A stretch of DNA of 56,942 nt from Acidobacteriota bacterium (lineage in GTDB: Bacteria; Acidobacteriota; Blastocatellia; Pyrinomonadales; Pyrinomonadaceae): the NCBI GenBank assembly GCA_023436495.1, contig JAEZIT010000003.1, positions 1 to 56,942 on the forward strand. Reading direction: 5' to 3'. Position numbers and translations under genes: made by a program. The notes below the pieces were generated by a model, which made no database searches, was not told the DNA's origin, and worked only from the letters and a program-made list of their open reading frames with translations. This document shows positions 34,163 through 42,681 of the stretch, piece after piece. Numbering within the stretch: the first letter of the stretch is position 1; every line of letters begins with the position of its first letter.

Positions 34163-34472
34163 ATCCAGGCGAAGGAAGTTTTACTGCCGAACTCGTCACC
34201 GGGCTAAATAATAATTGAGCCAACATATGAAGAACGGGAGGCTAATGCCGATCCTCAGCGCGATCTTCCACGTTGAAGATTCGCCATAGAGTTCGGCTCG
34301 GATGTTCTCAGGAACAGAAGGCCGCCCACCTGTTAAATACAGGTTCAATTCATAAGTCCGAAACGGTTTACGCGGTTTTCTCTCGCCATTTCCGAATCTT
34401 TTTTCCAAGCGTGCGGAACTAGCCTCTTGAGACCTCAAAGGCCCGGAGATTCCGAATAGCTTGGATTTTTTT
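34163..34472 (+). ncRNA. structured RNA between zapA and ymdB, 6S RNA candidate or ymdB leader
   Basis: Five nested long-range helices close the region: 34163-34170 with 34459-34466 (ATCCAGGC/GCTTGGAT), 34174-34177 with 34450-34453, 34199-34204 with 34441-34446 (CCGGGC/GCCCGG), 34215-34219 with 34434-34438, and 34238-34244 with 34420-34426 (GAGGCTA/TAGCCTC). Local hairpins lie inside at 34260-34284, 34303-34316 and 34328-34344. A TATAAT precedes it and seven Ts follow. The rod shape and the zapA neighbour fit 6S RNA, which lies after zapA in many bacteria, but about 310 nt is much longer than the usual 180-200. It could instead be a cis-regulatory leader of ymdB, whose ATG follows 6 bases after the T-run. 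Confidence 0.6.
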
Positions 34473-34478
34473 GATTTT

Positions 34479-35255
34479 ATGAACGTTCTTGTTTTGGGCG
34501 ACGTCGTAGCCAAGCCCGGACGCCGTGCCGTCCTCGACAACATTTCAAAGCTTCGCGATAAATATCAGGCAGATGCGGCACTGATGAATGCTGAGAACGT
34601 TGCCGGCGGATTTTCGATCACGCCGGAGATCGCAGAAGAATTATTCGGGGCCGGGATCGATGTTATGACGTCCGGAAATCACATCTTTGACAAGGCGGAG
34701 GTCGTTCCATATATATCGAAAAACGAACGTCTGCTGCGTCCCGCAAACTACCCGAAACGAACGCCCGGAAGCGGAATGTTCGTCGGAAAGGTCGGCGGGT
34801 ATGAAATAGCGGTGGTAAATGTCCTGGGCCGCGTTTTCATGCAGCCGGTCGATGACCCGTTCCGGGTCGTTGACGAACATTTACAGAATGTACCGGAAAA
34901 TGTGCGGATTCGAATTGTCGACGTCCACGCGGAAGCAACGTCGGAAAAATACGCAATGGGCTGGTACCTGAGCGGGCGGGTCTCGCTTGTGTACGGAACG
35001 CACACCCACGTCCAGACGGCCGACGAAAGGATCCTGGACGGCGGGACCGGTTATATCACAGACGTCGGGATGACGGGAAGCTATTCGGGAGTGATCGGGA
35101 TGGATCGGCATCACGTCATCGACCGGTTCACGCAAATTCCCGCGCGCCGTGCCGATCATGCAAAAGGCAGCCCCTGGATCTGCGGGATCGTGGCGGATAT
35201 TGACGACGCTACCGGAAAAACCCGTTCGATCGAACGCTTTCGAATTGAGGTCTGA
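34479..35255 (+). CDS. ymdB: YmdB-family metallophosphoesterase (TIGR00282)
   Basis: 258 residues from ATG 34479. Conserved metal-binding segments are GDVVAKPGRRAV, NAENVAGGFSI, TSGNHIFDKAEV, VDVHAEATSEKYAMGW and GTHTHVQTADERIL. The family hydrolyses 2',3'-cyclic nucleotides and, in Bacillus, influences biofilm and motility gene expression. It acts in the cytoplasm. No ribosome-binding site is visible, because the preceding bases are the end of the structured RNA and its T-run, so expression probably depends on that RNA or on readthrough. Confidence 0.9.
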   Translation: MNVLVLGDVVAKPGRRAVLDNISKLRDKYQADAALMNAENVAGGFSITPEIAEELFGAGIDVMTSGNHIFDKAEVVPYISKNERLLRPANYPKRTPGSGMFVGKVGGYEIAVVNVLGRVFMQPVDDPFRVVDEHLQNVPENVRIRIVDVHAEATSEKYAMGWYLSGRVSLVYGTHTHVQTADERILDGGTGYITDVGMTGSYSGVIGMDRHHVIDRFTQIPARRADHAKGSPWICGIVADIDDATGKTRSIERFRIEV

Positions 35256-35260
35256 TCAAG

Positions 35261-36034
35261 TTATTCGATATTTTCATTTTCGAGTTCGCGCCGAATTTCC
35301 TCTTCCATTTTTGCCGCCTCTAGTGCGAGCGGCAGTTCCGAAGCCCGCGTGGATAACCGGTTGAGCGCAAATTCGGAATCCGCCAAAACTCCGCCGCGTG
35401 CCGTTGCGGCTTCGATCATTTCAAGTCTGGTCTCAGCCTCAGCCAGCATTTGCCCCGCCTCAGTGTTTATGGCTGTGATCTTATCGATGTCCTGCTCAAC
35501 TTCGTCCAGGAACTTATTCGCATTAGCGCTTTTCAGCTGCTTAAGCTTCGCTTGACGGCGTTTTGCAAGCATCAACTCTTTTTTCGACAATTTTACGATG
35601 CGGGTTGCAGTAAGCCTGGAGGCCAGCGTATCTCGATACGCATCGGCGAGCATCGGGCTGCTCGCGTCAATCCCCTTTAGTGCCCGCCGTTCAGCGGGTT
35701 TCAATTCATGCCGGAACCATTCAATCTCGTCGGCCTTGATACCGTCGGCGGCGATGCGTTCGCGCATTTCTTGTGTCCATTTAGAGTATCTATAGGCAAG
35801 GAATCCGGAAATACCAAGGCCCAGCACGAACCCGACGATAGTAAATATCAGCCCGAGAAAGAAGAATGTCGCGGCGGCAGGCGGCGTCGTGCCGAACAGG
35901 AACATCAGAACGAGGAAAATGGCGGCGGGGGTGCCGGCAAGCAGGAACGGTGACGCCCATGCGGCCATTTTCATATTCCGGCCCTTTGCAAGGTCCTTGC
36001 GCGTGACGTCGTATCGATGCGTTATCTCGTTCAT
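35261..36034 (-). CDS. membrane protein with two TM helices and coiled coil
   Basis: 257 residues, not assigned to a characterised family. Two adjacent hydrophobic helices span about residues 27-48 and 55-82, joined by a short Pro/Ala turn (GTTPPAAAT). The remaining 170 residues are charged and helical with coiled-coil character (EVEQDIDKITAINTEAGQML). It probably sits in the inner membrane with a cytoplasmic coil. It converges with ymdB 5 bases after its stop. No functional context. Confidence 0.65.
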   Translation of the reverse strand: MNEITHRYDVTRKDLAKGRNMKMAAWASPFLLAGTPAAIFLVLMFLFGTTPPAAATFFFLGLIFTIVGFVLGLGISGFLAYRYSKWTQEMRERIAADGIKADEIEWFRHELKPAERRALKGIDASSPMLADAYRDTLASRLTATRIVKLSKKELMLAKRRQAKLKQLKSANANKFLDEVEQDIDKITAINTEAGQMLAEAETRLEMIEAATARGGVLADSEFALNRLSTRASELPLALEAAKMEEEIRRELENENIE

Positions 36035-36153
36035 TCGTACTGCTTTACTTTACAAACTGCGCGAACTTTATTCAAACAATACGCATCTAAGACCTTATGA
36101 TTTAACCAGAATTGTATTATTATTTGGGACGAGCTTCCTATTGGCCGTACACT

Positions 36154-37113
36154 ATGAAAGATTCGCAACTTCCCTTTTTCCTGACGCTAATAGTGGGATT
36201 GTTTCTCTTTGCCGGCAGCGTCTCCGCCCAGCCGCGGAAAGGAAATCTGAACCAAAACGTCCGAACGGTCACCATTCCGATCTCGATCTACACAAAAGAA
36301 GAACTGCGGCAGGGCCAGTTGGAGGAGTTCGTCCAAGCCGATAATTTGACCGTGACCGAGGATAAAGAGGAACAGGAGATCCTTTCGATCCGGAGCGTGG
36401 CAAATACGCCTCTGGCGATCGCGATCCTGATACAAGACGATCTCGGCGGCAACTTCAACCTGCAGCTTCCGGACATTGCGAAATTCATACGAAATCTGCC
36501 GAAGGGATCGCGTGTCTTCGTGGGTTACCTTCGAAGCGGCAATATCGACGTGCGGCAGCGCTTTACGGATGATCTGGAAAAGGCCGCGAGATCTTTACGG
36601 ATAGTGAGCGGAAATGCGGCGCTTGCCCCTCGGAACCCATATGACGGAATAATAAGTGCGCTCGAGAGATTCGACGCACTACCTGCCGGCCGCCGCGCCA
36701 TACTGCTTTTCTCGGACGGCTTGGACGCTTCGAACGGCTTCGATGGAATTTCACCGTCAAGCAGCCTTGATCTTGATAGAGCTATATTGAGGTCGCAGCG
36801 TCGTGGTGTAGCCGTTTATTCGATCTATTCACCAGCGACGCTAACAGAAGTTGGAACTTCACGCCTCGTACTCAATGCGCAGGGTTCGCTGATCCGACTA
36901 TCTGATGAGACGGGCGGACGTGCTTTCTTTCAGGGATCGCTTGCGGCGGTCAGTTTTCAACCTTTCTTTAAGGACTTAGGCATTCTACTGAACCGACAAT
37001 TTGCCCTAACCTATCTGTCCAGAAACATGGAACGCGGTTATCACAAGATCGAGGTCACAAGCTCGAACCCCGCTGTAAAGATAGAACATCCTAAAGGCTA
37101 TTATTATCGCTGA
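36154..37113 (+). CDS. secreted VWFA-related acidobacterial domain protein
   Basis: 319 residues from ATG 36154, with a signal peptide (LTLIVGLFLFAGSVSAQ). It matches the VWFA-related acidobacterial family (TIGR03436 type): VTIPISIYTKEELRQGQLE start, AIAILIQDDLGG, and ILLFSDGLDASNGFD as the second VWA strand. The MIDAS motif is degenerate: the usual DxSxS reads IQDDLGG. These proteins are abundant in Acidobacteriota and of unknown function, so this is good taxonomic evidence. The longer frame from 36112 lacks a sensible signal peptide. Confidence 0.83.
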   Translation: MKDSQLPFFLTLIVGLFLFAGSVSAQPRKGNLNQNVRTVTIPISIYTKEELRQGQLEEFVQADNLTVTEDKEEQEILSIRSVANTPLAIAILIQDDLGGNFNLQLPDIAKFIRNLPKGSRVFVGYLRSGNIDVRQRFTDDLEKAARSLRIVSGNAALAPRNPYDGIISALERFDALPAGRRAILLFSDGLDASNGFDGISPSSSLDLDRAILRSQRRGVAVYSIYSPATLTEVGTSRLVLNAQGSLIRLSDETGGRAFFQGSLAAVSFQPFFKDLGILLNRQFALTYLSRNMERGYHKIEVTSSNPAVKIEHPKGYYYR

Positions 37114-37551
37114 TCAGCTCAATTTGGTGCGGCACACAGGACAGACGCTGACATCTTCTTTCATCAGCAATCCGATCCAAAAGAAAACTACTGTAAAGAC
37201 CAGCAATACCGAAAATGTGATCCATCCGGCTGTCGACACTCGGCGTTCGACGACGGGCAGATAGGTCGTACCGCAACGTGGGCAATGGTATCCGGCAACG
37301 TTTTGCGGGCCTTGGTATGCAAGCGATTGGCCCTGAACGGGTTGGTGCGTTAGTGGTTGAGGCTGTGACACTACCCGGCGTGGTTCGCTTTGGGTCTGAA
37401 ACTCGTCGGTTTTCCACGAATAAGGCCGCGGCGCTGAATAGTCGTAACCAAAATCCGGAGCCGCCTGAGCGTCACGAAACCGCGCACCGCAAAATCTGCA
37501 GAAATTACTTTCTGCAGAATTCTGCTTACCGCAACTAAAGCATGGGATCAT
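37114..37551 (-). CDS. zinc-ribbon membrane protein
   Basis: 145 residues. The N-terminal zinc ribbon is CFSCGKQNSAESNFCRFCG. A Pro/Gln-rich linker follows (residues 30-85). Then comes a split zinc motif, CPRCGTTYLPV and VCPVCRTKL, separated by a hydrophobic segment WITFSVLLVFTVVFFWIGLL, reminiscent of LITAF-like domains where a membrane helix lies between zinc-binding halves. It probably binds two zinc ions at a membrane surface. It converges with the VWFA gene. Function unknown. Confidence 0.7.
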   Translation of the reverse strand: MIPCFSCGKQNSAESNFCRFCGARFRDAQAAPDFGYDYSAPRPYSWKTDEFQTQSEPRRVVSQPQPLTHQPVQGQSLAYQGPQNVAGYHCPRCGTTYLPVVERRVSTAGWITFSVLLVFTVVFFWIGLLMKEDVSVCPVCRTKLS

Positions 37552-37558
37552 AATAAGC

Positions 37559-38530
37559 TTATCGAAACCTTACGCGCTCGCCTGTACGAACGGCGTGATA
37601 GACCGACTCGACCAGTTCGACGGATCTATACCCGTCCAATGCCGTGACAGGCGGTTCAGTACCGTTCAGGATCGAGTCAATAAAGGCGGCATCTTCCTGC
37701 ACGTAGCCCCAGCGCTCTTCTTTTTCGGTCATATGCCAGGAATATGTCTCAAAATTAGCGTCAGTTCCTTGTGAATCCAGTAGCCGCTCCATTTCCTCGG
37801 TCAACAGCGTCCTGTGATGGCAAAAGACCTCGACCCTTTCGAACGGAAAGTGCCAGCTCGCGTCCGACGACGATGCAAATGTACAGTGGAACCCGCTCTT
37901 AAACTTGAATATGACCGAGAATTCATCAAGTTCGGGATACTCATGCTGCGAACCGTAGGCCACGAGTTCCTCGATCTCGCCGAACTGGAACCGCATCATG
38001 TCAAACAGGTGGATCGTGGTTTCATATAAAAACCCGCCCGTCACGTTTACGTCGCCGGTCCACACAGGGTTCAACAATTCTCCGCGGTTCATTTTAATAT
38101 GAGCAGAGTGTCCGCGGTCTTCTTGAAGCAATTCCTTAAGTTTCGCATAGACCGGAGCGTAACGGCGATTATGTCCCACCTGAAAAACGCCGGAACTGCC
38201 ATTGGCGATCTCAAGCAGTTTTGTCGCGTCGTCCAATCCTATCGAGAACGGTTTTTCACAGAACACGTGCTTCCGTTCGGCGACCGCGTGCGATGCTATC
38301 TCGGGGTGCGTCTTGTTCGGCGTGCATACCAAAACTGCGTCACAGTTCGCCAAAAGCTCTTCCCGGGAGCTGCAAACCTTGCCCCCAATAGCCCGAGCGG
38401 CACGTTCGGCCCTTTCAGGCACGATATCGAAGAGTGCCGAAACTTCCGCCCTCTCGTCGCGAGCAAATATTCTTCCGTGGACGTTTCCGATATAGCCCGT
38501 CCCAATTATTCCGATCCTGACCTTACTCAT
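37559..38530 (-). CDS. Gfo/Idh/MocA-family oxidoreductase
   Basis: 323 residues. The N-terminal Rossmann fold carries GIIGTGYIGNVHGRIFA, and the catalytic Lys lies in CEKPFS (the EKP motif). The C-terminal alpha/beta domain contains GGFLYETTIHLFDMMR with the usual His. Members oxidise sugars or inositols with NAD(P). It is 19 bases downstream of a TIM-barrel isomerase gene of the IolE/sugar epimerase type, so the pair likely handles a keto-sugar or inositol derivative. The exact substrate is not shown. Confidence 0.88.
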   Translation of the reverse strand: MSKVRIGIIGTGYIGNVHGRIFARDERAEVSALFDIVPERAERAARAIGGKVCSSREELLANCDAVLVCTPNKTHPEIASHAVAERKHVFCEKPFSIGLDDATKLLEIANGSSGVFQVGHNRRYAPVYAKLKELLQEDRGHSAHIKMNRGELLNPVWTGDVNVTGGFLYETTIHLFDMMRFQFGEIEELVAYGSQHEYPELDEFSVIFKFKSGFHCTFASSSDASWHFPFERVEVFCHHRTLLTEEMERLLDSQGTDANFETYSWHMTEKEERWGYVQEDAAFIDSILNGTEPPVTALDGYRSVELVESVYHAVRTGERVRFR

Positions 38531-38549
38531 TTATTAATTATTCCGGGCC

Positions 38550-39395
38550 TTACCAGCTTCCTCCCGCTGCCGAATTTTCCAGTCCGAGTGCATCGATCGT
38601 AGATGCGCGCGCGATCCTTGCGACCTCGAACGGGTCCTGTTCCCAATATTCGGGGCGGAAGATCTCGATGCTGACCATTTTGTCATAACCGATTCCGTCC
38701 AGGTGCTCTTTTATCTCGGTGATCGGCAAGATTCCGGTACCGGGATAGAGCCTGTGAGAATCATTGAGCTCTCCCTTCGGCAGATCTTCAGCGTCGTTAA
38801 TGTGGAAGATAAAGAGCTTAGACGGATCCAATTCATCGATTGCTTCGAAACTCGAATTTCCCGCGAAGAAATGGAAAGTGTCCAGGACCAGCCCGACGCT
38901 GTTTCGGCCGACCGCATCGACGATCTTTTTCGCAAGGTCTAGTGTTTGGACCGAGCAATCTGTCTGGCCAAGGAACTCGAACGCAAGCGAAACGCCATAT
39001 GGTTCGGAAATATCTGCCAATTCATTCAACACCCGGACCGATTCCTCAATTATATGCGCCTCGTCCGCGTTCGCGGGCAGTTTGCCCGGAACAACGACGA
39101 TATAAGGACACGCGATCGCTCCGGCAACGGCAGAAAGCTCGCCGCACTGGGCTTTGATCGATTCGTAATCTTCCGGCGTTCGAAATGTAATATGCTCGAT
39201 CGAATTTATCGAGTACGGCTCGACGTTGTTTTCCGTCAGCAGCTGCTTCAGGTCCGCGGTCGAATTGGCCTCAAGATACTTTCTCAATTTCGCCGCCCAG
39301 ATCTCTACCAGATCATATCCGGCTTGCCCTGCCGCCTTGATATCCGTATCAAGGCCCGCGTGCATTGTCGTTGCTCCGTTTAATGCAATTTTCAT
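38550..39395 (-). CDS. sugar phosphate isomerase/epimerase family TIM-barrel protein
   Basis: 281 residues from ATG 39395, which has GAAGGAG eight bases upstream; the frame extends to 39437 without support. The xylose-isomerase-like TIM barrel shows metal-site residues in LAFEFLG, GLVLDTFHFF, IFHINDAED and VSIEIFRPEYW. It belongs with IolE/IolI or hexulose isomerase relatives. It is co-transcribed with the downstream Gfo/Idh/MocA oxidoreductase, which often pairs with such enzymes in inositol or rare-sugar catabolism. Confidence 0.86.
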   Translation of the reverse strand: MKIALNGATTMHAGLDTDIKAAGQAGYDLVEIWAAKLRKYLEANSTADLKQLLTENNVEPYSINSIEHITFRTPEDYESIKAQCGELSAVAGAIACPYIVVVPGKLPANADEAHIIEESVRVLNELADISEPYGVSLAFEFLGQTDCSVQTLDLAKKIVDAVGRNSVGLVLDTFHFFAGNSSFEAIDELDPSKLFIFHINDAEDLPKGELNDSHRLYPGTGILPITEIKEHLDGIGYDKMVSIEIFRPEYWEQDPFEVARIARASTIDALGLENSAAGGSW

Positions 39396-39562
39396 GGTGA
39401 TAACTCCTTCGCGAAGGATAAGCAGAAAGTTTAACACGAAGTTCGATTAGAGCTAAGAGTCCCGAAAACGCAGGACGATGATCGATTTACAACCCTTTCA
39501 GTTTTGATGCCGTCCAAGAATGGGATAAGATGGATATCGGCTCTCCTTCCCGATTTACAAAC

Positions 39563-40939
39563 ATGAAACAGAAAGCTTTGACACTCCTATTGCTGTTGGT
39601 AACGGCGGGCGCCGGTTTCGCTCAAACGCGCGGGGATGCTGCACTTCGTCAGGTGATAGACCAGGACGGCGCGAATTTCGGCGCCAGAACGACGAATCCT
39701 ACGCTGCCGGCCGCTGAGCATCTTCGCCGGGCAGAAATCTATTCAGCGAATCGCCTATTTCCGCAGGCTCGGGCACACTGGCAGAAGATCCTCGACAATT
39801 ATCCGAACGATGCCGGAATGCCGAAAACCTTATTTGGCATTGCCCGATCATATATGTGGGAGCGCGAGTATGAGAAAGCCGTCACTTGGTTTGACCGGCT
39901 CACGAAAGACCATCTCGACACAAAGGATGGACGCGAGGGCCTCGCATTCAAGGGAGCGAGCTACGTAAGGCTCGGCCGGCCGCTTGAGGCCGCCACAACC
40001 TACGAGCAGTACACGACCCTGTTCCCAAACGGTGAGCGTATCGAGTCGTCTTATCTTAATATCATCGATGCATATCGTGAGGCGGGAAGATACGACGACG
40101 CTAACGCACGGATCGAAAAGACCCGTCAGAAATTTGCCGGAAAGCCGTCAGCCGTTAACGCTTTGCATGCACGCGTGAGGATGGAGATCTTTCGCTCAAA
40201 CTGGAAAGACGCTGTCGCGGCGGCCGACGACCTGCTTCGGGCTGGCGGATTTGCGGGCTCAATGGCAAGCGCCGACGAGACTAAATATTTGAAAGGACTT
40301 GCGTTAGAAAAACTCGGTCGGAAGGCGGACGCCGATGCGGTCTATGCTTCTATCCCGTTCAGCTTCTCTTCATATTACAGCGGACTTGCGGCTGAGAAGC
40401 TGAGCACCGCGGGAAAGGTCCGGAATACGGGTTCGGTATCGCCGCGGTTAGCCGGTGATTATCCGGTGATGTACAGGACGGAGTTGTTGCGGCATGCCAA
40501 GGCCCACAAGATCGACCCGCGATTCTTACTAGCTATCATGAAGCAGGAAAGCAGTTTCCGGGCGAATGCCAAGTCACCGGCGGGCGCTAGGGGTTTGCTC
40601 CAGCTCGTTTTCGACACGGCGATCAAGTACAAAGACGATGCAGGATACCCGAACCTGCAGCCGGACGACCTGTATGATCCGGGCATAAATGTGGCTATCG
40701 GAAGCACTTACGTAAAGGAACTGAAGGATGAGTTTGGCGGATTATACGAGGCGATCGCCGCGAGCTATAACGGCGGCGAAGACAACGCGGCCCGCTGGCT
40801 AAATCGTTCAAAACCGAGAGATGCGGGTGTTTTCGCGGCCGAGGTCGGCTTTGCCGAAACAAAGAACTACGTGTTCAAGGTGATGAACAATTACCGAGTT
40901 TACCGCGAGCTCTACACAGAACAGCTCAACCGAAAATAG
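39563..40939 (+). CDS. lytic transglycosylase with TPR-like region
   Basis: 458 residues. ATG 39563 begins a signal peptide (ALTLLLLLVTAGAGFAQ). Residues about 50-300 are TPR-like helical repeats (ARAHWQKILDNYPNDAGMPK), as in Slt70. The catalytic SLT domain contains KQESSFRANAKSPAGARGLL, with Glu329 as the predicted catalytic acid, followed by AIAASYNGGEDN. It cleaves peptidoglycan to 1,6-anhydro products in the periplasm. Solitary gene followed by a terminator. Confidence 0.9.
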   Translation: MKQKALTLLLLLVTAGAGFAQTRGDAALRQVIDQDGANFGARTTNPTLPAAEHLRRAEIYSANRLFPQARAHWQKILDNYPNDAGMPKTLFGIARSYMWEREYEKAVTWFDRLTKDHLDTKDGREGLAFKGASYVRLGRPLEAATTYEQYTTLFPNGERIESSYLNIIDAYREAGRYDDANARIEKTRQKFAGKPSAVNALHARVRMEIFRSNWKDAVAAADDLLRAGGFAGSMASADETKYLKGLALEKLGRKADADAVYASIPFSFSSYYSGLAAEKLSTAGKVRNTGSVSPRLAGDYPVMYRTELLRHAKAHKIDPRFLLAIMKQESSFRANAKSPAGARGLLQLVFDTAIKYKDDAGYPNLQPDDLYDPGINVAIGSTYVKELKDEFGGLYEAIAASYNGGEDNAARWLNRSKPRDAGVFAAEVGFAETKNYVFKVMNNYRVYRELYTEQLNRK

Positions 40940-40963
40940 CTTAAATATCCTTGATTTTTTAAG

Positions 40964-41003
40964 AACGCCCGTGCTTTACGAATTTCGTAAAACACGGGCG
41001 TTT
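40964..41003. terminator. long hairpin terminator after the lytic transglycosylase gene
   Basis: Stem AACGCCCGTG then TTTACG, loop, CGTAAA then CACGGGCGTT, with one C/A mismatch. A short T-run TTT follows on the plus strand and TTCTTAAAAAATC on the minus. The rest of 41004-41226 shows no gene or element. Confidence 0.78.
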
Positions 41004-41226
41004 CCGTATGGACCGAACGCGGCAGCTGCAGTCAGGTACGCGGAACTAGGTGTCGGCCTTTGCACGTTTCGTTGAATGTTTCGCCCACATTGCGTGCGGG
41101 CATCCACAAAGAAAGACGCGAACTTCTGCAATGAACCCAGCCACTAACGCGAGTTGTTTCTGGGCCGCGACGTCGGCGGACCGGCGTCGCGGTATATTTG
41201 AGGCAAATGGCTCAGGCGTTTGGGCG

Positions 41227-42321
41227 TTAGGCTGCCGATTGGAGGTCCCGGACCGCGGCGGAGGCGGCTGTGCGAGTTTCCACGCCGAGTTTTTCGTAGA
41301 TCTTTTCGGCATGCTTTTCGACCGTGCGGCGGCTCGTGCCAAGAAGGCTTGCAATCACCTGGTCCGTCTTTCCTTGTGCTATCCAGTGGAGCACTTCTGC
41401 CTGCCGCGGCGTGAGCCCAAGAGATTCGAGCGAGGAATGATGGGGCGGCCGGTTCTCTTTGAGGCGCAGTGTAAGTTCCCCTGTTTCGGGATTGCGGCGA
41501 CCGGCGATATTGAGACCGGCTTGGCCGCTGTCAAGCGAGAAGCCATTTGGGCCGACTGAGACGGTGTTCATGAGCGCCATTTCCGAGCGTGTCCACTCCA
41601 TCAACGGTTTCGGTAAGCCGTTTCCCGCGAGGCCTGAGCCGCTGAAATATTTGACGATCAGGTATTCCGCGAGGACGGAGAGGTGCAGCATCTTGTCATC
41701 GGGCGAAAGGATGATGACGCCGCCGGCAAATTCGTCGAGGGTAGCGGAAAGGCGATTTTCAGAGACGATGCGAGCCCGACGGTCTAAATCGTTTGCGATC
41801 GCGGCGGATAGGTGCGGTTTCAGCATCGCCAGCATCGTCCGGTCACGTTCGGAAAAGCGGCTTCCCTTTCGATTGACGGTACATGAAAATTCGAGCCCGG
41901 CTCCGACCTGCAGCATCACTGCCATCTGTCGATCGAATTTTGCGGGCCGCATTATCTCGTTAAAATAAACAGTCTCCCGAAAATCTTTATCACTGACGAA
42001 GTCCGCGAGCATCAGCACCGAACGGTTTCTGCGAAAAACTTGTTCGACGATGAGGGGATTGTCCTTCGGGTGCGTCGTAAAGACCTCGGCGCATGCCTCG
42101 CCTATTGCAGGCGTCAACATTTCCGGGTTGTTGTCCCAGTGAATAAGGGGATCGTCGGCACCGTCAACAGCGAAACTATCAAGTGCGATTAGCTCGCATG
42201 GGATGACGCCGTTAACTGCCGTCATTACTCGCTCGGAAATGTCGCGAGAGTCAATGCCCGAATTGAGATCGGAGACGGCTTGAAGCAGACGGGTGAGGTC
42301 GAGAGAAGCTAAGTCCTGCAT
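41227..42321 (-). CDS. LuxR-family transcriptional regulator
   Basis: 364 residues. The C-terminal 65 residues form a LuxR-type helix-turn-helix (LTPRQAEVLHWIAQGKTDQV, then TVEKHAEKIYEKLGV). The N-terminal region of about 290 residues resembles a GAF or PAS-like sensory fold, with no phosphoacceptor receiver domain. The gene is preceded by a long non-coding stretch containing a TACGTA repeat, so it may regulate itself. The neighbouring ilvA is upstream on the same strand. The ligand is unknown. Confidence 0.83.
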   Translation of the reverse strand: MQDLASLDLTRLLQAVSDLNSGIDSRDISERVMTAVNGVIPCELIALDSFAVDGADDPLIHWDNNPEMLTPAIGEACAEVFTTHPKDNPLIVEQVFRRNRSVLMLADFVSDKDFRETVYFNEIMRPAKFDRQMAVMLQVGAGLEFSCTVNRKGSRFSERDRTMLAMLKPHLSAAIANDLDRRARIVSENRLSATLDEFAGGVIILSPDDKMLHLSVLAEYLIVKYFSGSGLAGNGLPKPLMEWTRSEMALMNTVSVGPNGFSLDSGQAGLNIAGRRNPETGELTLRLKENRPPHHSSLESLGLTPRQAEVLHWIAQGKTDQVIASLLGTSRRTVEKHAEKIYEKLGVETRTAASAAVRDLQSAA

Positions 42322-42408
42322 TTTTGCTAATGATTTCGGCGGCCAGCGAAATATTGGGGTTCGAGCCGATGAATAATAGCACCCGTTCCGGAGTTTAACA
42401 AACCTGCG

Positions 42409-42424
42409 TACGTAGAATTACGTA
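42409..42424. promoter_or_regulatory. paired TACGTA operator candidate upstream of the LuxR-type gene
   Basis: TACGTA-GAAT-TACGTA: two 6-bp palindromes 10 bp apart, about 88 bp before the LuxR-type start. Spacing by one helical turn suits a dimeric helix-turn-helix regulator. Confidence 0.45.
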
Positions 42425-42537
42425 TTTACAGCCTTATTTTCATGTAATAAATTATCCCTCTTAGATCGCGTTTTGTTTACCCGAAATGCACTGATAGACG
42501 ACCAAGACCTCTTGAATTCCTCACCAATAGCACCGGC

Positions 42538-42568
42538 GGCGGCGTGCAGTGAATAACTGCATACCGCC
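42538..42568. other. strong hairpin between ilvA and the LuxR-type gene
   Basis: GGCGG and TGCAGT pair with ACTGCA and CCGCC around a GAATA loop, with a small internal loop. No T-run follows on either strand. The gap 42322-42681 otherwise contains no gene. It could be a rho-dependent end or an mRNA stabiliser for ilvA. Confidence 0.45.
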
Positions 42569-42681
42569 AAGGGGCTATTTCGCCCATTGTGTCGGTCATT
42601 CCCACTTCATGACCGCCGCAGCGAATAAATCTAAGTACCCACCGGTTTAAGAATCTGTGTTCCGACCCGAACCTTTAAAAC

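Noticed and set aside
34196..34543. 115-codon minus-strand ORF
   Set aside because: Overlaps the structured RNA and the start of ymdB; no supporting features.
41050..41559. 169-codon plus-strand ORF
   Set aside because: Starts in non-coding DNA and continues antisense to the LuxR-type gene.
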